From Planctomycetota bacterium (GTDB lineage Bacteria > Planctomycetota > Planctomycetia > Gemmatales > Gemmataceae), in NCBI GenBank assembly GCA_016200155.1, contig JACQFG010000163.1:1-13267 (forward strand): a DNA stretch of 13,267 nucleotides, in the 5' to 3' direction. This document shows, piece by piece, positions 7,313 to 13,216 of this stretch. Below the pieces are notes generated by a model, which was given only the letters and a program-made list of their open reading frames with translations, ran no database searches and had not been told where the DNA came from. The position numbers and the translations under genes are program-made. How positions within the stretch are numbered: position 1 is the stretch's first letter; each line of letters begins with the position of its first letter.

Positions 7313-7333
7313 CGTCGAGGCGTAAGCCCGACG
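7313..7333. terminator. GNRA-loop hairpin between convergent genes
   Basis: CGTCG (7313-7317) pairs with CGACG (7329-7333) and GGC (7319-7321) pairs with GCC (7326-7328). A single bulged A (7318) interrupts the stem, and a GTAA tetraloop closes it. It lies in the 38-base gap between the giant gene (+ strand, ending 7306) and the aldolase-like gene (- strand, ending 7345). It could act as a bidirectional terminator, but there is no T-run on either side. Similar 'GGCGTAAGCC' palindromes are, from memory, common between planctomycete genes, so it may be a dispersed REP-like element. Confidence 0.45.
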
Positions 7334-7344
7334 TGGACGATCAC

Positions 7345-8511
7345 TCAACGCCATTGCGATTTCTGATGCGCCCACTTCTGCGCCGGCGTCATCTTCGTGA
7401 AGTCAGGTTCCTGGCCGTTCAACCGGCCGCTTACGCGGCTCGGCGCGCCGGGTTTCTTCTTCATCGGGACGCTGATCGTCGTGCCGTTGCCGCCGTAGCT
7501 CATGACGTTCGTTTGCAGGACCAGGTCGTCCTCCAGCGAGCGCTGCGGCTTGATGCCGAGCTGCTGCAGGACGCCGTGATACGCCTTCACCGCTTCCTCC
7601 GCGGTAATCTCGCCGTCCGCGATCCAGCGCAGGAATCGCACGAACGCAAGCTGGTTCTCCGCGTTGTTGATCTTGCGGCCAAACAGAGCGACGCGCGCTC
7701 CGTACTTTTTCGCCTCGCTGAGCAGCTTGAAGGCGTCATAGGTCGTGCCGGCCGAGCCGCCGAGGATGCCGACGACGAGATGTGGGTCGTAGCGGACCAG
7801 ATCCTCCATCGCCTCGGGGCCGTGATAGACCATCTTGAGGAAGATCGGTCGGCCTTTCGCAGTGACGCCGGCAAGAGTGCGCACGATCGCGTCGTTGATG
7901 TAATCGGGAAGCTTGCTCGCCTCGACTGATTCGGGACGGTTCGGATCGAACACTTCCAGGAAGTGCCGAAAACCCTTGCGTTCGGCCTCGACGCGAAATT
8001 CCTTGTAGCGTTCGAGAGCCTCGCGGTCGATAACGTTGTCGTTCTGGAATGTAAAGCTGTACAGTCCGAGATTGGCGCCGCGATGCCGCTCATTGTCAGC
8101 GCATTCGATGTGGCCGCACTGGATGTGATCGAGAGTCGCCGTGCGGAAAGGCAACGCCGGCTGGCCTCCGCTGCGGCTGCCGCGCATCACGTGGATGTCG
8201 GTGGTGTCGTTGGCGCGAGCCGCTGGTGTAATGGCACTGTTATCGAAGATGCGATTTTGTATGTTGAGGATTTCATTGGTGTGGGCCGACATCAGCATGA
8301 TATCGACGAGGCCCTGCGTGACGATTTGCTCGATCTGGTTGCGATATTCCTGCAAGGTGCGATATTTTCCTTCATGCATCTCCGGCGATCGGCCCGTGGC
8401 CGTGATGCCGAAACCCATGTCGGCGTCCTTGGCGTCGGCGATGATGAAATCGCGCGCACGCTGCGGATCGGCGTGAATGCGAGCCAGTTTTTCGTCGAGA
8501 GATTTCTTCAT
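7345..8511 (-). CDS. TIM-barrel class I aldolase-like protein (DeoC/DhnA/LacD type)
   Basis: From the ATG at 8511 this is 388 residues; a TTG at 8541 would add 10 unlikely residues. The C-terminal half shows the late strands of a TIM barrel of class I aldolase type. FRHFLEVFDP (181-190) has an acidic residue at the strand end. RPIFLKMVYHGPEAMEDLV (221-239) places K226 where Schiff-base lysines sit. HLVVGILGGSAGTTYDAF (244-261) has a Gly-rich phosphate loop, and ARVALFGRKINNAENQ (272-287) resembles the 'GRNI' phosphate site. The N-terminal half contains DADMGFGITATGR (29-41). The basic tail after residue 350 (MKKKPGAPSR, ending MTPAQKWAHQKSQWR) is outside the barrel. It is the last gene of the BMC-associated string and starts 30 bases after the zinc-ribbon membrane protein. 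A role on a sugar or sugar phosphate is likely; the substrate is unknown. Confidence 0.6.
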   Translation of the reverse strand: MKKSLDEKLARIHADPQRARDFIIADAKDADMGFGITATGRSPEMHEGKYRTLQEYRNQIEQIVTQGLVDIMLMSAHTNEILNIQNRIFDNSAITPAARANDTTDIHVMRGSRSGGQPALPFRTATLDHIQCGHIECADNERHRGANLGLYSFTFQNDNVIDREALERYKEFRVEAERKGFRHFLEVFDPNRPESVEASKLPDYINDAIVRTLAGVTAKGRPIFLKMVYHGPEAMEDLVRYDPHLVVGILGGSAGTTYDAFKLLSEAKKYGARVALFGRKINNAENQLAFVRFLRWIADGEITAEEAVKAYHGVLQQLGIKPQRSLEDDLVLQTNVMSYGGNGTTISVPMKKKPGAPSRVSGRLNGQEPDFTKMTPAQKWAHQKSQWR

Positions 8512-8541
8512 GGAATAAATGACCTGGAGCCCGTGTGGCAA

Positions 8542-9354
8542 TCATGTCAATTGCTGATTCACCTTCAAACCAATGACCCGGCGGACTGCGACTACCAGGG
8601 CCGCATGAATCACGAAATAAACTACCGCGAAAAACAGCAGGTAGGACTGATAAAGGTCGAGGTACTCATGCCGTTGATCTTCGCCAATCCTGGAGAGAAT
8701 CGTCGGAAGAAACCACCAGATCGTGAAAATCAAGAGAAACAACCAGCACGCCAGGGCGTGCGCGCGATCGGTGAAGTGCCAGGAGACCATACTCAGAAAG
8801 ACAGTGAAGCACGCAGCGTACAGAAAGAGCAGGCCATGGAACGCCGCCTGCGCATCGCGTGGGTAGGGGCGCAAACAAGTCGGTACAGCAATCAGCAATG
8901 CCCAACAGCACAACGTGGCGATCATCCAACCCTTGGCGCGAGGCGCTTTGAAACAACGAATCATGCCGAACACCCACACAGCAATATTGACCAGAAGCGG
9001 AGCCAGCACGGCGAACGCCGCCACTCCCATGATGAAGGGATTCGGCATTGTGTCCACGTCGAACGGGCGAGGTTGACCATCGGCAGTCCAGTACTGAAAC
9101 AAGAGCCCCAACGAGACCGTCGCGGCAGCCTGGATGCTCTCACCGATCAGGATCATCAGGAGTCCGAGCCGGACCGTGTTCCATGCAGCCGCCTCTGCTG
9201 CCGGGTCAGCTTTCAGAACGTCGCCCGAACGCCGCCGATTGCGTTTTTCGGTCGGGGTCGCGGGGAGCGGACGATTGCAGCCTGGACATACGCCGGCGCC
9301 GATTTCGTCGGTGGTGAGCGCCAGGTCGCAGTGCGGACAACATCGGCCAAGCAT
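8542..9354 (-). CDS. Zinc-ribbon membrane protein
   Basis: A 270-residue protein. The N-terminus has a zinc-ribbon pair, CPHC (6-9) and CPGC (23-26), each with the usual knuckle form. A basic linker (36-48) precedes about six membrane helices (roughly 60-87, 106-131, 142-161, 170-190, 199-220 and 235-257). No transporter or enzyme motif is visible. Planctomycetes encode many small membrane proteins with an N-terminal zinc ribbon and unknown role; this fits that class. It lies 25 bases after the dehydrogenase stop and 30 bases before the aldolase-like start, on the same strand, so it is probably co-transcribed. It is not a known BMC component, and the link to metabolism may be only positional. 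Confidence 0.7.
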   Translation of the reverse strand: MLGRCCPHCDLALTTDEIGAGVCPGCNRPLPATPTEKRNRRRSGDVLKADPAAEAAAWNTVRLGLLMILIGESIQAAATVSLGLLFQYWTADGQPRPFDVDTMPNPFIMGVAAFAVLAPLLVNIAVWVFGMIRCFKAPRAKGWMIATLCCWALLIAVPTCLRPYPRDAQAAFHGLLFLYAACFTVFLSMVSWHFTDRAHALACWLFLLIFTIWWFLPTILSRIGEDQRHEYLDLYQSYLLFFAVVYFVIHAALVVAVRRVIGLKVNQQLT

Positions 9355-9379
9355 TGGTCGTTTCTCTGAAGGCGGCGAC

Positions 9380-10411
9380 TCATTTCCGCGCGCTGGCCCA
9401 TGCGGAACGAGGAATCGCGCGGTCGGCCGGTTTTTGCGCGGCCGTAATCACTGTCGCGGCAGTTTTTGTCGGCCCGGCCGCTAACCGCATTTCCACCTGC
9501 CCGATCGTCTCACGCAACACGCGTGCCGAGTTGTAGATTGCCAGGCGCTCCTTTTGGGTCAACGCCAGCTCGATCTGCTTGCGCACACCGCCGCAGCCGA
9601 CCTCCGTCGGCACCGACAGGCACACGTCGCGCACGCCGTAGGGCCCGTTGACGAGCGAACTCACCGGCAACACGCGCCGCGAGTCCAGTGCGATGGCATG
9701 CACGACTTCGCGGATCGACAGGCCGACCGCGAATCCTGCGCCGCCTTTTTGCTTGATGACCTGGGCGCCGGCCCCTTTGGTCGCGTCGAAGACTTCCTTG
9801 GCCGTGCTCGCGTCGAAGCCGGGCCATTGGTCGATCGGCAAACCGTTGATGGTCGCGCTCGACCAGATCGGCACCATGCTGTCGCCGTGCTCGCCGAGGA
9901 TCAGGGCATTGACCTGCGTCGGCGGCGCTTGCAGCTTCTTGGCGAGATTGCTGCGGAATCGCGTCGTGTCAAGCACCGTGCCCAGGCCGATGACGCGCTG
10001 CCAGGTCAGGCCGAGCTGCTTGACCGCGAGATACGTCAGCACATCGACCGGATTGCTGACGACGATCACATAGGTGGTTTCCTTGAGCCCGGCCGACTTC
10101 ATCTGACCGAGGATACCGGTGAAGAGATCAACGTTACGATTGATGAGATCAAGCCGGCTCTCGTCGGGCTTGCGGCGCAGTCCTGCCGTGATGACGACGA
10201 TGTTGCTCGTCGAGACGTCGCTCATGTCGCCGGCATAGATGCGCTGATCGGCAACGAGGCTCGCGCCGTGCAGCAGGTCAAGCGCCTCGCCCTGCGCCTT
10301 GTCGGCATTCGCATCGACCAGGCAAATGCTGCTGACCACGCCGCCGCACTGCAGAGCAAACGCGGTGGAGCTGCCGACCAGACCGCCGCCGCCGATGATG
10401 GTGACTTTCAT
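9380..10411 (-). CDS. Lactate/malate dehydrogenase (BMC-associated)
   Basis: A 343-residue NAD-dependent 2-hydroxyacid dehydrogenase of the LDH/MDH family. The Rossmann start is MKVTIIGGGGLVGSS, with D33 ending the second strand (NAD rather than NADP). The catalytic set is complete: R86 in the mobile loop, N120 (VSNP), D148 and R151 (GLGTVLDTTRFR), and H175 (GEHGDS). The specificity-loop residue, equivalent to LDH Gln102, is R80 in AGLRRKPDESR, the residue normally found in malate dehydrogenases. An extra tail of about 30 residues (314-343) extends past the usual end. GAGG lies 6 bases before the ATG. In the characterised planctomycete BMC a lactate/malate dehydrogenase (I believe PvuM) is encoded beside the aldolase and is thought to help recycle NAD. 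Here a VapBC pair separates them. Enzyme class is certain; true substrate is open. Confidence 0.9.
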   Translation of the reverse strand: MKVTIIGGGGLVGSSTAFALQCGGVVSSICLVDANADKAQGEALDLLHGASLVADQRIYAGDMSDVSTSNIVVITAGLRRKPDESRLDLINRNVDLFTGILGQMKSAGLKETTYVIVVSNPVDVLTYLAVKQLGLTWQRVIGLGTVLDTTRFRSNLAKKLQAPPTQVNALILGEHGDSMVPIWSSATINGLPIDQWPGFDASTAKEVFDATKGAGAQVIKQKGGAGFAVGLSIREVVHAIALDSRRVLPVSSLVNGPYGVRDVCLSVPTEVGCGGVRKQIELALTQKERLAIYNSARVLRETIGQVEMRLAAGPTKTAATVITAAQKPADRAIPRSAWASARK

Positions 10412-10420
10412 GAGACGCCT

Positions 10421-10846
10421 CTATTCTTTGGTCCAGTCTTCGAGCTTCAGGCCGGGGACCTTGACGAAATCGCTGAAGTTCCGAGTCGCCAACGTCGCAT
10501 CGTGTGCGAGAACCATGGATGCCATTTTCAGATCCATGGTCGCGATCCGAATCTTGCTTCGCTTCAGATCTTGAAACTTTGTTGCGGCCTTTTCGTCAAA
10601 AGCAAGCACCTTGATCGAACAATAGTTGCGCAGTTGAGCCAGCAGTTTTTCATAGGCTCGAATCTGATCCGTGACGGTTTTTGCTTGCGCTAGTACGCTG
10701 AACCAGCCGCGCGTCTGTTCCTCATAGCTGATGATCGTTGCGAAACACTGGTCGGGCTCACTTTTCATTCTTGCGAGAATACGAGCTCCGACCGGGTGGC
10801 TTCCGCGTTCGAGGAATGACAGATGGTCGGTATCGAGTATGAACAT
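10421..10846 (-). CDS. PIN-domain toxin (VapC-like)
   Basis: A 141-residue PIN-domain protein. MFILDTDHLSFLERG gives the first acidic residues (D5, D7). SYEEQTRG (40-47) gives the Glu site (E42/E43), IATMDLKMASMVLAH (101-115) the third Asp (D105), and ATRNFSDFVKVPGLKLEDW (120-138) the final site (D126) and the typical 'F..VPGL..EDW' end. All four PIN positions are kept, so it should be an active ribonuclease of tRNA or mRNA. It starts 3 bases after the stop of the antitoxin gene and ends 9 bases before the dehydrogenase start. Its position inside a metabolic gene string is unusual. Confidence 0.9.
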   Translation of the reverse strand: MFILDTDHLSFLERGSHPVGARILARMKSEPDQCFATIISYEEQTRGWFSVLAQAKTVTDQIRAYEKLLAQLRNYCSIKVLAFDEKAATKFQDLKRSKIRIATMDLKMASMVLAHDATLATRNFSDFVKVPGLKLEDWTKE

Positions 10847-10849
10847 CGA

Positions 10850-11077
10850 TCACCGAGCTTTCTTTTTCTTTTTTCGCGGCTTCGGCTTCGTTGATTCTCG
10901 GTATTTCCGCCCCAGGCGCATGGCTTCTTCGTAGTACGGATCATTCGCGAACGTCCCGTAAATCTTTTCCCACCACGGTCGGTCATCCGTTTGAGGTTTT
11001 CCGTTCTGCTCCCTCAGCTTGGCAACCTCCGCTTCCAAGGCGCCAAGTCGTTGTTCCAGTTTTTCGATGGCGGACAT
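10850..11077 (-). CDS. VapB-type antitoxin with coiled coil
   Basis: A 75-residue protein. Residues 1-25 form a Leu/Glu heptad coiled coil (EKLEQRLGALEAEVAKL), probably for dimerisation. WWEKIYGTFANDPYYEEAMR (34-53) is a toxin-binding segment I recognise from small antitoxins encoded next to VapC in planctomycetes and cyanobacteria. The tail is highly basic (KPKPRKKKKKAR, 64-75) and could contact DNA or RNA. No ribbon-helix-helix or AbrB fold is seen, so how it binds its operator is unclear. The start is set by an ideal AAGGAG 6 bases upstream of the ATG. A consensus TATAAT lies about 30 bases upstream. Confidence 0.8.
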   Translation of the reverse strand: MSAIEKLEQRLGALEAEVAKLREQNGKPQTDDRPWWEKIYGTFANDPYYEEAMRLGRKYRESTKPKPRKKKKKAR

Positions 11078-11106
11078 GATGGTCTCCTTCGTCGATGGTT
11101 CGGCTC

Positions 11107-11112
11107 ATTATA
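11107..11112 (-). promoter_or_regulatory. Consensus -10 box (TATAAT) for the VapBC pair
   Basis: The complement of 11107-11112 reads TATAAT. It directly follows the aldolase stop codon (TGA, 11115-11113). Transcription would start near 11100 and the antitoxin ATG is at 11077, leaving room for the strong AAGGAG ribosome binding site. The 17-base-distant hexamer is CACTGG, a poor -35 box. It suggests that the toxin-antitoxin pair has its own promoter inside the BMC gene string. Confidence 0.45.
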
Positions 11113-12006
11113 TCAGGCCTTCGATCCCGCCAGTGCCGCCATCACCTTCTCCGTCACGACGCGAACCAGCTCGTCCATGTCCTTCACCTGCACCTGCGGC
11201 GTCTCGTGCGTCTTGCACGTACACGCGGCTTCGTCGACATACGCCATCGGCTCCTGGCCGTCGCGCTGGAACGCATACGGCTCCGGCACGAAATCGCCGT
11301 AGCCTTCGCCGAAGACGCTCGGCCCGCATACCTCGCAGTCCTTGATGTGGATGCGCGGGTCGTCGATCTTGATCCGCTTCTTGAACTCCATCAGCTCCTG
11401 CGTGTCGTGTTCGCTGAAGTAGTTGACACGGCCCAGTTGCTTGGCAAGCATCAGGATCTTGCAGTAGGCGTCGATGATCTCCGTGTTGAAGTACGCCAGC
11501 TCGACCGTCGTGCCCCACGACACTGTGCCGTGATTGGCCAGCAGGATCGTGTTGCAGTCCTTCACGTACGGAATGATCGTGTTCGGCAAACGCTGATCGC
11601 CCGGCGTCGCATACTTCGCGATCGGCACCTCGCCGAGGAACACCTCGACCTCCGGCAGCACGCACTTGGGGATCGGCTCGTGCGCGACCGCGAACGCCGT
11701 CGCATGCGGCGGATGACAATGTACGACCGCGTTGATGTCGGGCCGATTCTTGTAGACGGCCAGGTGCAAAAGGACCTCGCTGGTGCGCTTGCGCGAGCCG
11801 GAGATTTGCTTGCCTTCGTAATCGACCTTGCAGATGTCCTCGGGCTTGAGATAGCCCTTCGACACCATCGTCGGCGTGCACAGGATTTCCTTGGCGTTGA
11901 GCCGATAGGTGATATTGCCGTCGTTGGCGGCCGCGAAGCCCTTGGCGTAAAGGCGTCGGCCGATCTCGCAGATTTCTTGTTTGATCTTGTGTTCGCTGAC
12001 GTTCAT
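11113..12006 (-). CDS. pvuN: Class II (FucA/RhaD-type) sugar-phosphate aldolase, BMC-associated
   Basis: A 297-residue zinc aldolase that should split L-fuculose- or L-rhamnulose-1-phosphate into dihydroxyacetone phosphate and lactaldehyde. Visible FucA-family features are the DGNITYR phosphate loop (29-35), TSE (75-77; E77 is the expected catalytic acid) and the zinc histidines H96 and H98 in VVHCHPPHA and H159 in LLANHGTVSWG. The catalytic domain fills about 215 residues, the usual FucA length. The extra 80 residues hold C224-x2-C227 and C262-x-C264 and end in an amphipathic helix (276-294) that looks like an encapsulation peptide. The start at 12006 is chosen because AAGGAG lies 6 bases upstream; an ATG at 12021 would place that sequence inside the gene. 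It matches the aldolase (PvuN) of planctomycete microcompartments. Substrate choice between fucose and rhamnose cannot be read from sequence. Confidence 0.9.
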   Translation of the reverse strand: MNVSEHKIKQEICEIGRRLYAKGFAAANDGNITYRLNAKEILCTPTMVSKGYLKPEDICKVDYEGKQISGSRKRTSEVLLHLAVYKNRPDINAVVHCHPPHATAFAVAHEPIPKCVLPEVEVFLGEVPIAKYATPGDQRLPNTIIPYVKDCNTILLANHGTVSWGTTVELAYFNTEIIDAYCKILMLAKQLGRVNYFSEHDTQELMEFKKRIKIDDPRIHIKDCEVCGPSVFGEGYGDFVPEPYAFQRDGQEPMAYVDEAACTCKTHETPQVQVKDMDELVRVVTEKVMAALAGSKA

Positions 12007-12022
12007 GGCCATCTCCTTCATT

Positions 12023-12051
12023 GCCGCTTGCGGCGTAGCAAAACCTGCTAC
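12023..12051 (-). promoter_or_regulatory. Two adjacent stem-loops before the aldolase gene
   Basis: In the 63-base gap between the second EutN gene and the aldolase, the - strand reads GTAGCA-loop-TGCTAC (12051-12035, 6-bp stem, 5-base loop). It is followed without a gap by GCCGC-AA-GCGGC (12034-12023). The second element ends just before the AAGGAG ribosome binding site (12018-12013). They could be RNA processing or stabilising hairpins that set different expression for shell and enzyme, or a dispersed palindromic repeat. No T-run follows, so a terminator is less likely. Confidence 0.4.
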
Positions 12052-12069
12052 ATCGTCGGCGGTTATCGT

Positions 12070-12351
12070 TTACTTCACGTTGATCGTATCCAGGATGCAC
12101 GCACAATACGCATCGATCGGCTTGCGCGTCGGATGAAACGGCATCATCGCCTCGACGCCCTCGCTGACGCCGATCTTCTGCCCGAAGCCGCCGCCGAGTT
12201 CGTCGAGGATCACGAAGTCCTCGCCATCGGGGGCCGATCCGTTCTTCAGCGTCTTCAAGCTAAACGGTACGCCGATGATCCAGCGATAGCCGGCGATCGA
12301 CGGATGGCAGCGCGACAGCGTCACGGTGCCGATTACTTCAGCGATGCGCAT
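12070..12351 (-). CDS. BMC shell vertex protein, EutN/CcmL family (second copy)
   Basis: A 93-residue EutN/CcmL (BMC-P) protein, which forms pentamers that cap the vertices of the microcompartment shell. It starts MRIAEVIGTVTLSRCHPS, the family's 'G.V..T..HPSL.G' strand pair. It continues with GYRWIIGVPF (21-30), a DELGGGFGQKIGVSEG stretch (50-65; usual form 'D..GAG.G..V..S.G') and the end DAYCACILDTINV (80-92). An open frame extends 135 bases upstream, but it overlaps the preceding gene in another frame and has no family character. The true ATG at 12351 overlaps the previous stop by 14 bases. It differs strongly from the first copy (13212-12955), as in other BMC loci where several pentamer types coexist. 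Confidence 0.9.
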   Translation of the reverse strand: MRIAEVIGTVTLSRCHPSIAGYRWIIGVPFSLKTLKNGSAPDGEDFVILDELGGGFGQKIGVSEGVEAMMPFHPTRKPIDAYCACILDTINVK

Positions 12352-12958
12352 GGCCGTCCAGCTCCTGCAAGGTTTTCGCAACACACTCCGAACAGCTCGG
12401 CACGATCGCCACGATCGTTCGCAACATCTGCCGAAGCTCGAAAAACGTCGGGCCGGGCATCTCGATCGCGAACAGGTTCGCGCCAAGGTTCTTCTTCGCT
12501 TTCGACGTCTGCATCATGTTGCCCACGGCGGCAGCCCGAACGCCGGCGATTTTGTTCGCGATGCAGCAAACCGTCGCCGGGTCGCTGCAAAACACAACAA
12601 CGCCGGCTTTTTTTGCAACGAGAGCCTCGGCGATCTTTCGCGCCGTCGTGAACTCAAGCCCCGTCAGCACTATCCCGTCGCGCTCCACGGACTTCACGGC
12701 AGCGGCAATCAGCGCGTCCGATTTCTCCTGCGCAACAAACCACGCACCCTTGGCCGAAATCGTTTCCTGGGCCTTGGCCGTCTCAAAACGAACGCGCACG
12801 CCTTTCGCCTTCAACTCATCCGCGGCCAGCGGCGTGATGATCGTCCGCGGCAACAGCAGCAACTCGCCCTGGCTCGTCAGATGCCGGCGCAGGTCGTCCG
12901 CGCTGAGCAGCTTCTTCGGCCAGCACAACACGCCCGTCATTGTTGTCTGTTCCTTCAT
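12338..12958 (-). CDS. RpiB-like BMC-associated protein with degenerate active site
   Basis: A 206-residue protein. Residues 17-60 (LLSADDLRRHL, then LLLPRTIITPLAADELKAKG) resemble the N-terminal segment of BMC proteins such as EutQ and EutT, with the 'ITP.A...L...G' motif. Residues 80-195 align with RpiB (ribose-5-phosphate isomerase B). VVFCSDPATVCCIANK (121-136) fits RpiB's 'C-G-T-G-I-G......ANK' with equal spacing, followed by AGVRAA (138-143) and LGANLFAIEM (158-167). The Cys (C124) is kept, but the phosphate-binding GTG is SDP. Isomerase activity is therefore doubtful. A 4-base overlap (ATGA) couples it to the upstream EutN gene. The start may instead be ATG 12940, which has AAGGA 10 bases upstream. 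Function in the compartment is unknown; I do not assign a symbol. Confidence 0.7.
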   Translation of the reverse strand: MKEQTTMTGVLCWPKKLLSADDLRRHLTSQGELLLLPRTIITPLAADELKAKGVRVRFETAKAQETISAKGAWFVAQEKSDALIAAAVKSVERDGIVLTGLEFTTARKIAEALVAKKAGVVVFCSDPATVCCIANKIAGVRAAAVGNMMQTSKAKKNLGANLFAIEMPGPTFFELRQMLRTIVAIVPSCSECVAKTLQELDGHAHR

Positions 12959-13212
12959 CGATCACAAATTCCCATCACGAACCAGCGCACCGGCGAGTTC
13001 TTGCTGTCCATCAACTTCCTGGTCCCAGCGCCGTCGTTGCAAATCAACACGCGATCCTCGACGCCGGCGCTGAGGCTATCGATTACCAGCTGCGGCTCGC
13101 CGTCCGGCTGTCCGTCCGCCGTCAACGGCTGCGCGATCAGCAGCTTCCAGCCCGTCATGCTGGGATGCTTGACGGTCGCGGTCGCCTGGCCGACGATTGT
13201 GGCAATTTGCAT
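12955..13212 (-). CDS. BMC shell vertex protein, EutN/CcmL family (first copy)
   Basis: An 85-residue BMC-P protein. MQIATIVGQATATVKHPSM (1-19) is the EutN/CcmL opening. GWKLLIAQPL (21-30), VIDSLSAGVEDRVLICNDG (43-61) and PVRWFVMGICD (74-84) are the remaining family blocks. Its length is that of a single-domain pentamer subunit. It heads the visible BMC string and is coupled to the RpiB-like gene by a 4-base overlap. Upstream lies a 9-base tandem repeat and no clear ribosome binding site, so translation may depend on a further gene to the right. It shares only the fold signature with the second EutN copy, implying distinct vertex positions or regulation. Confidence 0.9.
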   Translation of the reverse strand: MQIATIVGQATATVKHPSMTGWKLLIAQPLTADGQPDGEPQLVIDSLSAGVEDRVLICNDGAGTRKLMDSKNSPVRWFVMGICDR

Positions 13213-13216
13213 AGAC

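Noticed and set aside
4307..7375. Open frame of 1022 codons on the - strand opposite the giant gene
   Set aside because: It mirrors the codon phase of the GC-rich + strand gene. The translation is rich in Arg, Gln, His and Ala without domains, whereas the + strand gene has clear motifs throughout.
6811..7929. 372-codon + strand frame spanning the end of the giant gene and the convergent gap
   Set aside because: It overlaps two well-supported genes in other frames and has a shadow-like Arg/Ala-rich translation.
7963..9369. 468-codon + strand frame
   Set aside because: Antisense to the TIM-barrel and membrane protein genes; no domain, no ribosome binding site, composition of a shadow frame.
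9554..10693. 379-codon + strand frame
   Set aside because: Antisense to the dehydrogenase and PIN toxin, both of which keep complete catalytic residue sets on the - strand.
11095..12651. 518-codon + strand frame opposite the aldolase and EutN genes
   Set aside because: Arg/His/Leu-rich shadow of the - strand genes, which have unmistakable zinc-aldolase and EutN motifs.
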